A DNA stretch of 64,000 nucleotides from Chalciporus piperatus (Eukaryota > Basidiomycota > Agaricomycetes > Boletales > Boletaceae). Positions 44,570-54,563 of the stretch are shown here, one piece after another. Within the stretch, counting starts at the first letter, position 1, and each line of letters starts with the position of its first letter. Location of the stretch: NCBI GenBank assembly GCA_038093975.1, contig JBBPTG010000074.1, forward strand, positions 59,754-123,753, in the 5' to 3' direction. Position numbers and translations under genes: made by a program. The notes under the pieces are model-generated. The model was given only the letters and a program-made list of their open reading frames with translations, had not been told where the DNA came from and did not search any database.

Positions 44570-45860
44570 ATCATTCAAAGGGCAAGTAATTCTTACAGTC
44601 TTGGACGGAGTCACCGTTATCCCCAGAGGCGACAAGCCTACATCCACGCCGGTCTCGAACATGCAGATGGCACGCTTCAGTTGCATTGTTTCATGCATGC
44701 ATGCATACCACTGAGCGGAACCGAGTCGAGCTCGAGGCTTGCATCCCAACTCACCAAAAACCCGAGGACTGGGTAGGATGCCTCCCACGATCCTGGTTCT
44801 CCGACTCGCATCCACACTATGTAGACGAAATTCTGGACGAGAACTGACAGCACTGCCTGCAAGAGGAACTCAGTCCTTGAGCACGAGAAACGATCAGTGA
44901 GCCTATTAGTACCTGCCAGGCTACGACATACCACGTGAAAAGCAGCTAGATCTCAGAGACAGGTTCTGCTGCATTTCCATGGTTATAGCTTGCTCGTAGT
45001 ATTCTGGCTGAGGAGATGCTAGTGGCCACAGGCCATCATCGACGAACCAACTTGAAGATAAGCCACCAACTCCAACACAGAGTGACTCGGGAGGCCGTTC
45101 ACACCGTTTTGATCTGCACCCTGGGCAATAACGTCGTCGAATCATCCAGTAGATGTACACGACTCCATCACAACTCTGGCAGCGTCAAGGGACCTAATGG
45201 TAAAGAAGAAGCTGGAGACCTTACATGGCAATGTATATCGAAAACGAGATTGGCATACTCCGGTCCGCTCATATCGGGTGGACAGTCAGGAAGTCCGTCA
45301 ACCCGCTTCCGGGCTGCAACCCAGAGGAATGTACGAGCCGAGGAACTGGCGGAATGGCCTAGTCAAACGAGCCAGGTTGAGAAGATCCTTGGGAAGCAAG
45401 TAGCTAACCTAGTAGCCGAATTGATAGATATCGAGTAACACGTCGACCCCAGACGGAAGGGATGGGGGCCCGGACCTGTGACAAGACATCAAGCATCGCA
45501 AGCTTGCCACGCATAGACTGTCCTCTGGAGGTTGGTTGAGTCTGAGGACCATTTCTGCGAGCGTTGACGCGCTTTGAACGCTGTTGCACCCCTGGGACAC
45601 CGAGTCCCGTACTAGCCACGTCTTCATTAGGCGTAGGCTCGGTGCGATTCGAATCTATGTCACTAATGAAGTTCACCTTCTTCGTAGCTGAGCGCGTTTG
45701 GACCATGGTCGTAGAGGGTTGGAAGTTGATTGGTGCCAGTAAGTCTTATGGTAATTCGGGTTGGTATTGAGTGTATGCGTCCGTTTCAAGATCAGCGAGG
45801 AGCGGGAAACGGTAAGTACCCGGAGAACCCGCATATATAGTTCTTGGTGCCGCGGTGCGC
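44570..45860 (-). repeat. F-box-containing dispersed repeat, right inverted copy
   Basis: Reverse-orientation partner of 33215-35530. Order on the minus strand: TATA region (CATATATAG near 45834), MVQTR exon, F-box exon, the block with ATGGCCTGTGGCCACTAGCA, and the block with TGCATGCATGCATGAAAC, ending near GTCCAAGACTGTAAGAATTAC. About 1 kb of the left copy's C-terminal F-box gene sequence is absent. Confidence 0.8.
45227..45706 (-). pseudogene. F-box protein gene, truncated copy
   Basis: Exon 1 (45706-45476) encodes MVQTRSATKKVNFISDIDS and ends AMLDVLSQ in correct phase. Exon 2 (45408-45227) continues VSYLLPKDLLNLARLTRPFR, an intact F-box, then after a +1 frameshift LWVAARKRVDGLPDCPPDMS and YANLVFDIHCH, the segment after the F-box that the left copy lacks. 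Past the donor at 45226 only a Cys-rich scrap (RRRYCPGCRSKRC) remains. The two copies carry different lesions, so both derive from one intact parent elsewhere. Confidence 0.7.
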
Positions 45861-45861
45861 C

Positions 45862-46015
45862 TCCAGGGTCAATGCAATACTATCCTCTCATGACCACGGG
45901 CTCTGATTTCATTAGTCCCATCATGGAGCAGTCTTTCACGTGGGGACATGCCTTGACCCATTTTTCTATAGCTCATGGCGCCTGCTTTGCGTCAATTCCG
46001 GTGTCAGGGCAAAGG
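45862..46015 (+). repeat. direct repeat with 32680-32860
   Basis: Shares the CTTTCACGTGGGGACATGCC block and its flanks with 32680-32860, in the same orientation, although the adjoining F-box repeat is inverted between the two sites. Confidence 0.75.
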
Positions 46016-46518
46016 CTCAGTCCCAGTGAGAAACGGATATCCGGAGATCCAGGCACAGCCATGGAAATGTACCCGGTAGCTCGTAGTTGGTACAAATAGC
46101 CAAATGGCACAAATAGTAGATGGGTTGTCTACTCCTGTGTACGAGAATAAAGCTATGTAACCCAACATTGTCTCCATTGATCTCCATAGATTCTGTTCGT
46201 CCCGCCGCGAGTACCCCGAGTCTACCCAAATCTATTCGTGTCCCATCAGGCATACCCTCAACACGAATCATTTTCTCAATAGATCCCAGTAGTTCACTCG
46301 AGTCACCCAAAATATACCAGAAACCATGTGTTTGTACCAGAGCATACACATACGCATACCGACTCATTTCTACTCGGTAGGTGTCCATCTACCCATTTCA
46401 CGCCTCGTCTACCTCCCCCCCACCTCCGTCGACCCGTCTCGCCCCCCATCTACCCATTTACACTCGTTTACCTCTTACCCATATTCGTACAACTTGACCG
46501 GCTTGTAGGGACTCGAAG
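46016..46518. other. spacer, no gene seen
   Basis: Pyrimidine-rich stretches (CTACCCATTT repeated at about 46389 and 46449) but no supported exon. It contains the 3' flank of the leftward gene. Confidence 0.5.
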
Positions 46519-48629
46519 CTAGTATACGGTCCCTTTCGCGAGTGTGTCGATAGTTTGCTGAGTGAATGCGGCCCATTCCTTTGTTACGACCTGAGGAAAT
46601 TTAGTACGGTGAACAGATACAGTGAAATCAGCTGTAGACTTACGAGGTTCGCACATTCCTCTTCATATTTCTGCGCAAATGCAACACGGTGATGTCAGCA
46701 TAGCTTGGTACAATCGATCAGTGTACGTTACCTTCTTTCGATCCGCGGGAATACTCTTCCAGTAGGCAGTGAAACCAGTGCTGTTTCCGCTCGGGTTCAC
46801 CTGCCTAAGCCAGCGATAGGCGCACAAGGTGCTGCTCGGATGCGAATGCATTATAAGTCTAATAGCTAGAAGACGGGATAGAGAATATTCACCGTCCTGT
46901 CTTCGCATTCCGTGGCCGCCAACTATTCGACTTGCAAGAAGTTGTCTCCTGCGGCATCACAGCGCCACTAGCAGCAGCCATCTTGCTCAACTCGGGATCG
47001 GGGCTTGTTTGCAACTTGTTCGGCTCTTCCGTACCCGAAATCGCGGCTGTCGTCATTGCTAGAGATCCCTCGGGCTCAGGCTGCATCTCCGTGGTATGAG
47101 AGGCCTTGTTCTGTTCGACTTCCTTCTGCTTCAACAATTTCGCCCTAATGAAATGTATCACTATCACCCAACGAATAAGAGAACTTGAAACACTCACAGA
47201 GGGTTTTTCAATGGAATAAATGCCGCTTCGTGACCACTGATCTTGGGTTTCAAGGAATCCGGGTCCTCCGAGTCTGATACCTTCTGCGTGGCATGGGATT
47301 GGCTGACCGACGAAGTCAGTTCGTCGTTACTGATGGTTTCATTTGTGGAATCCGGGGTTGTCGTTTGGATTGCGGCGAGAGTTTCCGGTTTGTCTGGGGA
47401 TGAATCGTTTGCGTTCGTGACCAGTGAGGAGGGTGATTCAACTTTGCTTGGTACGACGGAACCACGATCAGCGGCTTCTGTTGACTTTTTCATTAAACGA
47501 TCATCGTCAGCGAGCTCAGTCCCAGGTGATAAGTGAAACCTACGTTTTCCGACTCCGATGATGTGGTATTTGGTATCGTAGTCTCCTCTGAACCTGAAAG
47601 CGCTGGGTCGATCTTGATGCGCTTGCTATTGCGCCCAGTCGAAGGCCCTTCCTGCTTCACCCGACGCTTTGAGTTCTCCGTGGCTGTGTGATCCTTCAGG
47701 TAGGTCTGTTTCCAAGATGAATACCTTGCAGTAGCGATCGCCTCGGCCTTCCAATTGTTCGCGCACAAAGCTAGCATCCGGTGCTGGCTAACAACTTCAG
47801 TATAGAATTCTTTCTTGACCTCATCCGTGGCTACCCCCCATGTGGATGGCGCGATTCCGCGGAATTTGAAACCTTGCCACACCGCACGCATCTTCTTCAA
47901 AATGTTTGTCGCAACTTCATCGTCTAGAATCTTGCCTTCCTGATCCTCAATGAAGGGAAATGCCAGGTCTTTCATTGCTGGTGCCATCCGTTCAGCTGTC
48001 TTCTCCCACGCCTTGAATTTACGCTGAGTCCAGAAACGGACGAGCGGAAAGTCTTGTTCCTGGACATCTGGGATCTTCAGCTGCGAGTTCGAGGATTGAC
48101 CAGCCTGAGGATGTGAAACAGCAATAAGATGAGGAGTCTCAGAAACAGCTCCAGGACTGTCAGACTCGATGTGAAGTGCACCAGCGAGTCGCTTGAACGC
48201 ATCCCTTAAAATTAAGATTCAGTACCTGCATATATGCGCATAAAAACATAAAATATCACTCATAACTATTCTTGGATGCGAGTAGGGCTATGTTCTCAGC
48301 CTGTAGCTGCGTGTTTGCGGCTTGTAGGGATTGAATTTGTTGCTCATAGTGCTGCCAATCAGCATGTACCATGGTCCTTTGACAGATTGAGAGATACTCG
48401 AGCCACGGTAGCTTACCTGGCGTTGAATGAGTGTTTGTTGAGTCATTGCTGTCGGCCTGGACTGATCAAAATGAGCGTGGGTGTTGTTCTGACCTTTCGC
48501 AAACGTCTCGGCTAAAGTGGGGCCTGAGGTATTCTGTAGCATGAGGGAAGGGTTATTAAAATGATCTGTAAAAATGGAATCCACTCCGGGGAATACAGGT
48601 GTTGAATTGTTGAATGGATGGAAAGACAT
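46519..48629 (-). CDS. uncharacterised protein with N-terminal coiled coil
   Basis: I trace eight exons: 48629-48417, 48351-48260, 48204 to about 47543, 47514-47198, 47144-46893, 46831-46732, 46670-46644 and 46590-46519. The N-terminus MSFHPFNNSTPV leads to a coiled coil (HYEQQIQSLQAANTQLQAEN), then an ordered domain (FPLVRFWTQRKFKAWEKTAE; AVWQGFKFRGIAPSTWGVAT), a basic nuclear-signal-like patch (GRNSKRIKID) and a long Ser/Thr-rich region. A final domain (STLCAYRWLRQVNPSGNST; FTAYWKSIPADRKK; KEWAAFTQQTIDTL) ends at the stop. Its overall form suggests a nuclear protein; I do not recognise a named family. It is head to head with the gene at 48717. Confidence 0.7.
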
Positions 48630-48716
48630 GATGGAAGTATGGGTACAAGGTAGACAAAGTTAGGAAGATGCGACACGCGCAACCCATCTTTCCGGACTAG
48701 TACTACCACCACCACC
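48630..48716. promoter_or_regulatory. 87-bp bidirectional promoter
   Basis: Only 87 bp separate the start codons of two divergent genes. It contains CATCTTTCCGGACTAGTACTACC and no clear TATA box. Both genes must use this short region or overlap at their 5' leaders. Confidence 0.6.
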
Positions 48717-49265
48717 ATGTCTCAATCCCACGTAGCTACTGACGATAACAACATTGCTGTCTTTAATCTTAATGGTCTCTCTCCAACCGAATGGCGGACA
48801 TATTCCATGTCAATCACTCCGGCAAAGCCAGGACCAGTGGTATCTGTTCTATTCTCATTCGTGTCTCAGATATGCTAAACCTTATCGGGCGTATCAGACC
48901 ATTGTTTTCCGAGTCAGCGATCAACAGAACAAAATGGAGAACGATCTGACCCGATCGAACATTAGGTATGCATCAATTTTGCGTTCTAATATCTTGATCT
49001 CACTCCCCGTAGTAGCATCTCCAATGTCTGCGCAGACGATCAAGTTGTTCGTGCTGCTCCCTCAATTTTTCTCAAGTCAAGCACAAAACCCGCTTACGTT
49101 CGCATCCTGAAGGGCTTCGAGTATGATTTTCTGACAAAGAAGACCCCAACCTTGCAACTTCCACTTGAAACATCGGCCGAAGACATGAACCGATCTGAAA
49201 ATCTTGACTCTGAGCCAGCCCAGGAGGAGGAGGAGGTTCGGAAGCTCAAACGTGCAAGGAAATAG
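48717..49265 (+). CDS. small conserved protein, unknown function
   Basis: Three exons joined in phase: the first from MSQSHVATDDNNIAVFNLNG to KPGPV; a ~58-nt intron with branch site TGCTAAAC; the second TIVFRVSDQQNKMENDLTRS; a ~45-nt intron; the third SNVCADDQVVRAAPSIFLKS, ending in an acidic-then-basic tail (EEEEVRKLKRARK). About 145 residues. Without the first intron the frame stops at TAA, so splicing is needed. The family is not recognised. The stop lies 31 bp from the left end of the palindromic satellite element. Confidence 0.65.
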
Positions 49266-49296
49266 ACTTTCGTACCGTAGAATGTCAGTCTCGCTA

Positions 49297-50260
49297 CATC
49301 AGCAAGACTGCAAAAAGTCTGAAGTTACTGGAATGACTGGATCAGTTAAATCAGTAGTCCAGTGGCCCAGTAACAAGTAATTTCAGTAGTTTCAGTAGTT
49401 TCAGTAACCTAGTCACCCAGTCATCAAGTAGTTTCAGTAGCCTTAGTAACCCAGTGGCCTAGTGGCCCAGTCATCCAGTCATTTCAGTAGCTTCAGTAGC
49501 TCAGTCATTCAGTCATCCAGTAGTCTCAGTAGTCTCAGTCATCCAGCAGCCCAGTCATCCAGTCATCCAGTCATTTCAGTAGTCCCAGTAGCTCAGTCAT
49601 CCAGTCATTCAGTCATTTCAGTGGTCTCATTAGTCCAGTGGCCAAGTGTTCCAGTTATCCAGTAGTTCCAGTAACCCAGCAGCCCAGTCATCAAGTCATC
49701 CAGTTACTTCAGTAGTCTCAGTAGCCCAGTCATTCAGTCATTCAGTCATCCAGTAGTTCCAGTAACCCAGCATCCCAGTCATCAAGTCATCTAGTAGTTC
49801 CAGTAACCCAGCAGCCCAGTCATCCAATCATCCAGTCACTTCAGTAGTCTCAGTAGCTCAGTAGCCCAGTGTTCCAGTCATCCAGTTATCTCAGTAGCCT
49901 AGTAGCTCAGTTTCCCAGTCATGTAGTCATCTCAGCAGCCTAGTAGCCCAGTGCCCTAGTTATCCAGCAATCCAGTTGTCTCATTACTCCAGCCATCCAG
50001 TATTCCAGTATTCCAGTAATCTAGTCACTCAGTGGTCCAGTAATCCAGTCACTCCAGTCACACAAGTCACACAAGTCACACAAGTCACTCCAGTAATCCA
50101 GTCACCTCAGTAATCCAGTCACTCCAGTAATCCAGTCACCCTGTGGTCCAGTAATCCAGTCACTTCAGTCACACCAGTCATACCAGTTATCCAGTTACCC
50201 AGCCCTCAGCTCACCCAATCACTCCAGTACTACTCAGTCATCTAATAGAGTCATTCTAAT
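49297..50260 (+). repeat. left minisatellite arm
   Basis: Units of about 10-20 bp made from CAGT, CCAGTCATC, CAGTAGYC and TTTCAGTAG, about 60 copies. It has extra internal expansion (49340-49830) compared with the right arm. Confidence 0.85.
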
Positions 50261-50299
50261 TAGTGACATTTTATAATCATTCATAGGATGGATTATAGC

Positions 50300-51000
50300 T
50301 AAAGTCCACAAAAATGTGTACTAAAAGTGTAGTTAACAATGTGGGAAAGGGTATTAGGATTGAGTGTAGTGAAGTGTACAAAAAAGCGTAGTAAAAGTGT
50401 AGTTACAAGTGTGGGAAAGTATAGCTAGATTGAGTGAGCAAAGTGTACAAAAAAAGTGTAGTAAAAGTGTAGTAAAAGTGTGGGAAAGTGTAGCTAGATT
50501 GAGTGTAGCTAAAGTGTACAAAAAAGCGTAGTAAAAGTGTAGTCAAGAGTGTGGGAAAGTATAGCTAGATTGAGTGTAGCAAAAGTGTACAAAAAAGCGT
50601 AGTAAAAGTGTAGTGAAATGTGTGGGAAAGTGTGTAGTGATAGAGTGTAGCTAAAGTGGACAAAAAAGCGTACTAAAAGTGTAGTTACAAGTGTAGTGAT
50701 TGAGTGTAGCAAAGTGTAACAAAAAAGCGTAGTAAAACTTGAATCAAATGTGTAGGAAAGTGTAGCTAGATTGAGTGTAGCTAAAGTGTACAAAAAAGCG
50801 TAGTAAATGTGTAGTTACAAGTGTGGGAAAGTGTATTAGGTTAGAGTGTAGCAAAAGTGTACAAAAAAGCGCAGTAAGTGTGTAGTTACAAGTGTAGCAA
50901 AGTATGTGGAGATCAAACCTATTGAAAGTGTACAAAAAAGCATACACAAGTGTACAAAAAATATGGTAGCTATCTAGTGTAGGAGATCCTAATAAAGTGT
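50300..51000 (+). repeat. tandem array, about 70-bp unit
   Basis: About ten units with consensus GTGTACAAAAAAGCGTAGTA and then AGTGTAG, GTGGGAAAGTGTAGC, TAGATTGAGTGTAG. Unit starts are near 50376, 50448, 50518, 50590, 50661, 50719, 50791, 50860 and 50931. AT-rich, with A-tracts in helical repeat. Confidence 0.85.
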
Positions 51001-51049
51001 AGCTACATTTCCCTAATGCTCGGACTTGACACAAAATCCGCGCGAAAAA

Positions 51050-51059
51050 GTCACGTGAC
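51050..51059. promoter_or_regulatory. GTCACGTGAC palindrome (E-box core)
   Basis: Perfect 10-bp palindrome around CACGTG, a core for bHLH factors. It lies directly after the 70-bp array and just before the hairpin units. Function is inferred only from the motif. Confidence 0.4.
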
Positions 51060-51131
51060 CATGTTGAATTTGCCGTGCCACCTCTTCGACTCTCTCTCAC
51101 CACTACACCACACCTCAACAACAACAAAACG

Positions 51132-51449
51132 GCCGGCGAGGGCTCAAAAGCCCCGCCGGCATCGCCAGGTGAGTGAAAACTCGCTCACCACCATATCCGC
51201 TCACCTCGCAAACAGCCTGCTGCCACCTACCACCTCACTCTCGACACGAAAACGACGAAAACGCGAAAACGCGAAAACGCGGCCGGCGTGGGCTCAACAG
51301 CCCCGCCGGCTTCACGAGGTGAGTGATAAGCCACCTGCTCACCCCGCAAACAGCCGCTTGCACAGCTCGGCCCACTACCACCTACCACACCACTCCCGAC
51401 ACGAAAACGATGAAAACGCGGCCGGCGCGGGCTCAACAGCCCCGCTGGC
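51132..51449 (+). repeat. three tandem units each with a strong GC hairpin
   Basis: Hairpins at 51132-51160, 51282-51310 and 51421-51449. Each is GCCGGCG-N-GGGCT, loop CAAM, AGCCCCGCYGGC: a 12-bp stem with a single bulged base that differs in each copy (A, T, C). In the third copy a C-to-T change in the 3' strand keeps pairing as G-U. Units are about 140-150 bp apart and include GCGAAAAC repeats and, in the first two, AGGTGAGTG after the hairpin. Confidence 0.8.
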
Positions 51450-51639
51450 TTCAAAGGTTCGTGTTTATTTATTGACTAACACACCTACTCACCTCGTACA
51501 TAGCTGCTCGTGTTGCATGGCACTTCATTAACTTGTAACTATTGTACCACAATACATGTAATAGTTAGACATAATATATTTCGCATTTTCTGAACTGTCA
51601 TAAGGTGTGAATTAATCATAAGATATAGTGAACTAGTAA

Positions 51640-52233
51640 TTGGGACTGGGTGACTGGATTACTGGGTGACTGGATTACTGAGGTGACTGGGTGACTGGAT
51701 TACTGGGTGACTGGATTACTGAGGTGACTGGAAGTGACTGGTGACTGGGTTACTGGTGTGACTTGTGTGACTGGAGTGACTGGAGTGACTGGAGTGACTA
51801 GATTACTGGATTACTGAGTGACTGGATTACTGAAATGACTGGATGACTGAATGGCTGGATGACTGGACTACTGAGACTACTGGATTACTGGACCACTGAG
51901 TGACTAGATTACTGGAATACTGGAATACTGGATGGCTGGAGTAATGAGACAACTGGATTGCTGGATGACTAGGGCACTGTGCTACTAGGCTGCTGAGATG
52001 ACTACATGACTGGGAAACTGGGCTACTAGGCTACTGAGATAACTGGATGACTGGAACACTGGGCTACTGAGCTACTGAGACTACTGAGACTACTGAAGTG
52101 ACTGGGCTAATGAACCAATGAGATTACTGAAATGACTGGCTGACTGGATGACTGGGCAACTGAGCAACTGGCGTACTGGTTTAACTGATCCAGTCATTCC
52201 AGTAACTTCAGACTTTTTGCAGTGTTGCTGATG
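51640..52233 (-). repeat. right minisatellite arm
   Basis: Reverse complement of the left-arm family (ACTGGATTACTGAGTGACTGG and relatives), ending CAGACTTTTTGCAGTGTTGCTGATG. Confidence 0.85.
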
Positions 52234-53062
52234 CACGATCACGAGTGACCAACGCATCTTGCACCAGGTCGGCCAGCACTTCGTTCATCAACAGTTGAAG
52301 TGGGACCGTCAGCGACAACAGCGCGATACCGCGAAAGCGGAGCAGCGCGCAATGAGAGCGATGGGTTGGGATATGGGAAATCAGGGAGGAGAGAAGGGCA
52401 ATGGGCGAGGGCAACGGAGGAGAGGACGAGGTGGACGAAACCACAGGAGGGAGTTTGCGGCTGAGGAAAACGAAGCCAAGATCATGGGAGGAAGTGGGAG
52501 GCCGATGAACGACGCCGAGCAGTACGACTCAGGCGACTGGGATATGGAGGTGGATGGGTACGAGGGCGAAGACGACTTCGCTGGGGCGCTGAGTTCGGCT
52601 CCTGCAGGCAGCCCTCACCATCACTCCGCCTCGAGGACAAACCGTTTCATTAAAGGCAGTCACCCGGCTACCACTAAACAATCGGCTATCAGCAGTGCCA
52701 CCGCGACTACCGCCGGTACTTCTACCTATGGCCGGATCACTCCCCATACTCCTTCCATCTGTTCTGCCATGGAGCATGATGCTATGACCGACTTCGGCGA
52801 CCTCGCCCACTTTCTGAGCGGGGCTCCCGAGCCTACCATTACTCCTCCACCCGTTCCAGCTGGCCCTGTCATTGAAGAGATGACCACCATCACCGCCGCG
52901 GATATTGGCATTGAAGATTCTGCATTGATTCCCGCCGACGACGCACCACCCACTGGCGAAGCCAGCCAAGCCGAAGAAAGTTCGTTCGAACTCGTTGACT
53001 TTGGGCCGGATGGTCTGGTGGACAACGTGGAGGCTGGAGACGTCGAGGACGTGAACAACTGA
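52234..53062 (+). pseudogene. C-terminal end of an LTR-retrotransposon polyprotein
   Basis: Open frame continuing from the satellite junction, without its own clear start. It encodes LHQVGQHFVHQQLKWDRQRQ, then Gly/Arg-rich and acidic disordered sequence, ending EAGDVEDVNN. A polypurine tract and an LTR-like sequence follow within 40 bp, which is the layout of the 3' end of a Ty3- or Ty1-type element. RT and integrase are missing upstream, so it is truncated by the satellite element. Confidence 0.55.
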
Positions 53063-53092
53063 ACGAGCTTTGGAGCTCGCTGGAGGGGGGGA

Positions 53093-53377
53093 TGTAACGG
53101 ATTGGTCACGCGGCCGCTCATGGACCTCAGCTGTCAGCTTACTAGGTCTCATCTTACTCATCAGATACTCTCGTAGTATATAAGGCGCCATCTGTCTCAT
53201 CGTCTCCTCAGTCAATCTATCAGGACTTACCCCCGTCTGTTCTCTTGGTTGATTCTTCGTGGGACTTCATTACTGCTTCGGTAGTCTGAAGTTACAGGGT
53301 AGTCACAATCGGTCAGACTCCTGGCACTGTTGTGTTACTATATTCGAATTCTATGGGCCAAGTAACTGAGCCTCACA
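53093..53377 (+). mobile_element. LTR of a retrotransposon
   Basis: Begins TGTAACGG directly after a polypurine tract (GGAGGGGGGGA, 53082-53092), contains a TATA box (TATATAA, 53176-53182), and ends near CTCACA. The left end is well supported; the right end is approximate because no second copy exists in the window. Confidence 0.6.
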
Positions 53378-54411
53378 ACTAGCCCCGGAAACGGCGAATC
53401 GAATGTCGAGCCAAGATAGACCCCACCAATGGAGCTGAAGACCACAGACCCCACGCGAAGCGGAGTCGCACGAGGAGGTCGAAGGAGCAAGAAGGTCGAC
53501 GAAATGGCCGACGAAACGATCGACAAAAATCCACCCAACGAGAGAAAGCAGTCGAAAGACACTGAAGACGCGCCCAGTCGCGAAGACACATGACGGAACG
53601 ACGAGACGCGTCGAAAAGCATCGATCGAGGGGGAGAAAAGGAGTGCGAGGGCGCACGAGCGATCGACGACGGACGTCGAAGAAGACACTCAGTGGGATGG
53701 TCCGGGTACGTCGTCTGCGCTCGTCAGACCTTCCTCCACCTCTTCCCAGTCCCACTGAACCATTCCGAGGCCAAACGAGCAAGTGCGACGACGAGAACAA
53801 TGGCCATGATTTCATTGAGTCGAGTTGAGGGTGCCAGAGGTCGAGAGGACGAGCAGAAGATGTCGAGGGATGACAGGGGAGTCGCAGAGAGCTGAAAACG
53901 GCACCGAACGCGATAGTGAACACGACGGTAAGGACACCACAACGAGCGGCGCACGTAGAGACTCGAAACAAGTCGAAACGGGACTGCTGACTCCTGAGGA
54001 CACGCATCAGAACCAGCCGCGAAAGTTCTTCGAGCACTCACCTTCGTCACCTCTACATCCCCATCATCACCTACGAACCCACCATGTCGTCGTGGACGCA
54101 TCAAATCGCAATCCAGAAAATCGGTCGAGCGCGTGTACGTGTAAATTTACGATACGGTCACATCGAGACCATTGGAGCAGAAACAGACTCACCAGGTATG
54201 GCCCACAGGCTCCAGGGAGTCCTACCAGAGTGCAAGAGACTACACTGCACCTCACGCACTTGCTGCACACCATACGGACACAATATGCTTACCAGACATT
54301 TAATGGTAGATTTCACGTACTATTATTTTCCTTTATCCTGTTGCCTGGGGCTTTTGAGCCGGGATATCATTATTCAGGCTAGCACTGTAGGTCGTTGTGA
54401 CCAGACTATCA
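53378..54411. other. degenerate region after the LTR, possible gag remnant
   Basis: The plus strand has Arg/Lys/Glu/Asp-rich frames (KTTDPTRSGVARGGRRSKK; DVEEDTQWDGPGTSS) broken by stops and frame changes, as in a decayed gag. Minus-strand frames here are shadows. No intact gene. Confidence 0.4.
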
Positions 54412-54563
54412 TTTTTTTTTTTTTGGACAAGTGTTATTATCGTGTAGCAACTGACAAGTCTAGTCCTACACAATACACTAAGGCGGGGGTCAAGGACACC
54501 CGGTCCGAGGGAAAATGCTCTTACGCACGCCCCGCGTTTGCGGGGGGTGTGGGGCTCCGTAAA

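Larger units (their letters stand above)
49297..52233. mobile_element. palindromic minisatellite element with long inverted arms
   Basis: Both ends are inverted copies beginning CATCAGCAA then TGCAAAAAGTCTGAAGTT and GGAATGACTGGATCAG. Inside each end is an array of CAGT-based minisatellite (CCAGTCATCCAGT and relatives) in inverted orientation: left arm to about 50260, right arm from about 51640. Inner parts of the two arms also match, for example CAGTATTCCAGTATTCCAG. The core holds a ~70-bp tandem array and GC-rich hairpins. No transposase gene and no obvious target-site duplication is seen. The same end sequence occurs at 58704 and, inverted, at 63386. Confidence 0.75.

Noticed and set aside
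49462..49665. Ser-rich open frame in the CAGT satellite
   Set aside because: It is a by-product of a stop-free minisatellite; similar frames appear in every copy and on both strands.
49340..50260. CRISPR-like array
   Set aside because: Repeats and spacers are both variants of the same CAGT unit, with no constant repeat, no unique spacers and no cas genes; eukaryotic context.
51050..51059. Yeast-type centromere element CDEI
   Set aside because: GTCACGTG fits the yeast consensus, but basidiomycetes do not use point centromeres, and no CDEII/CDEIII-like sequence follows.
51016..51531. 171-residue frame over the hairpin units
   Set aside because: The frame is open but its composition follows the tandem units and the stop-poor GC sequence; without transcript evidence I keep it as a repeat, not a CDS.
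53351..54037. 228-residue minus-strand open frame
   Set aside because: Arg/Ser/Phe-rich shadow of a purine-rich, gag-like plus strand; no start context, no exons, no similarity.
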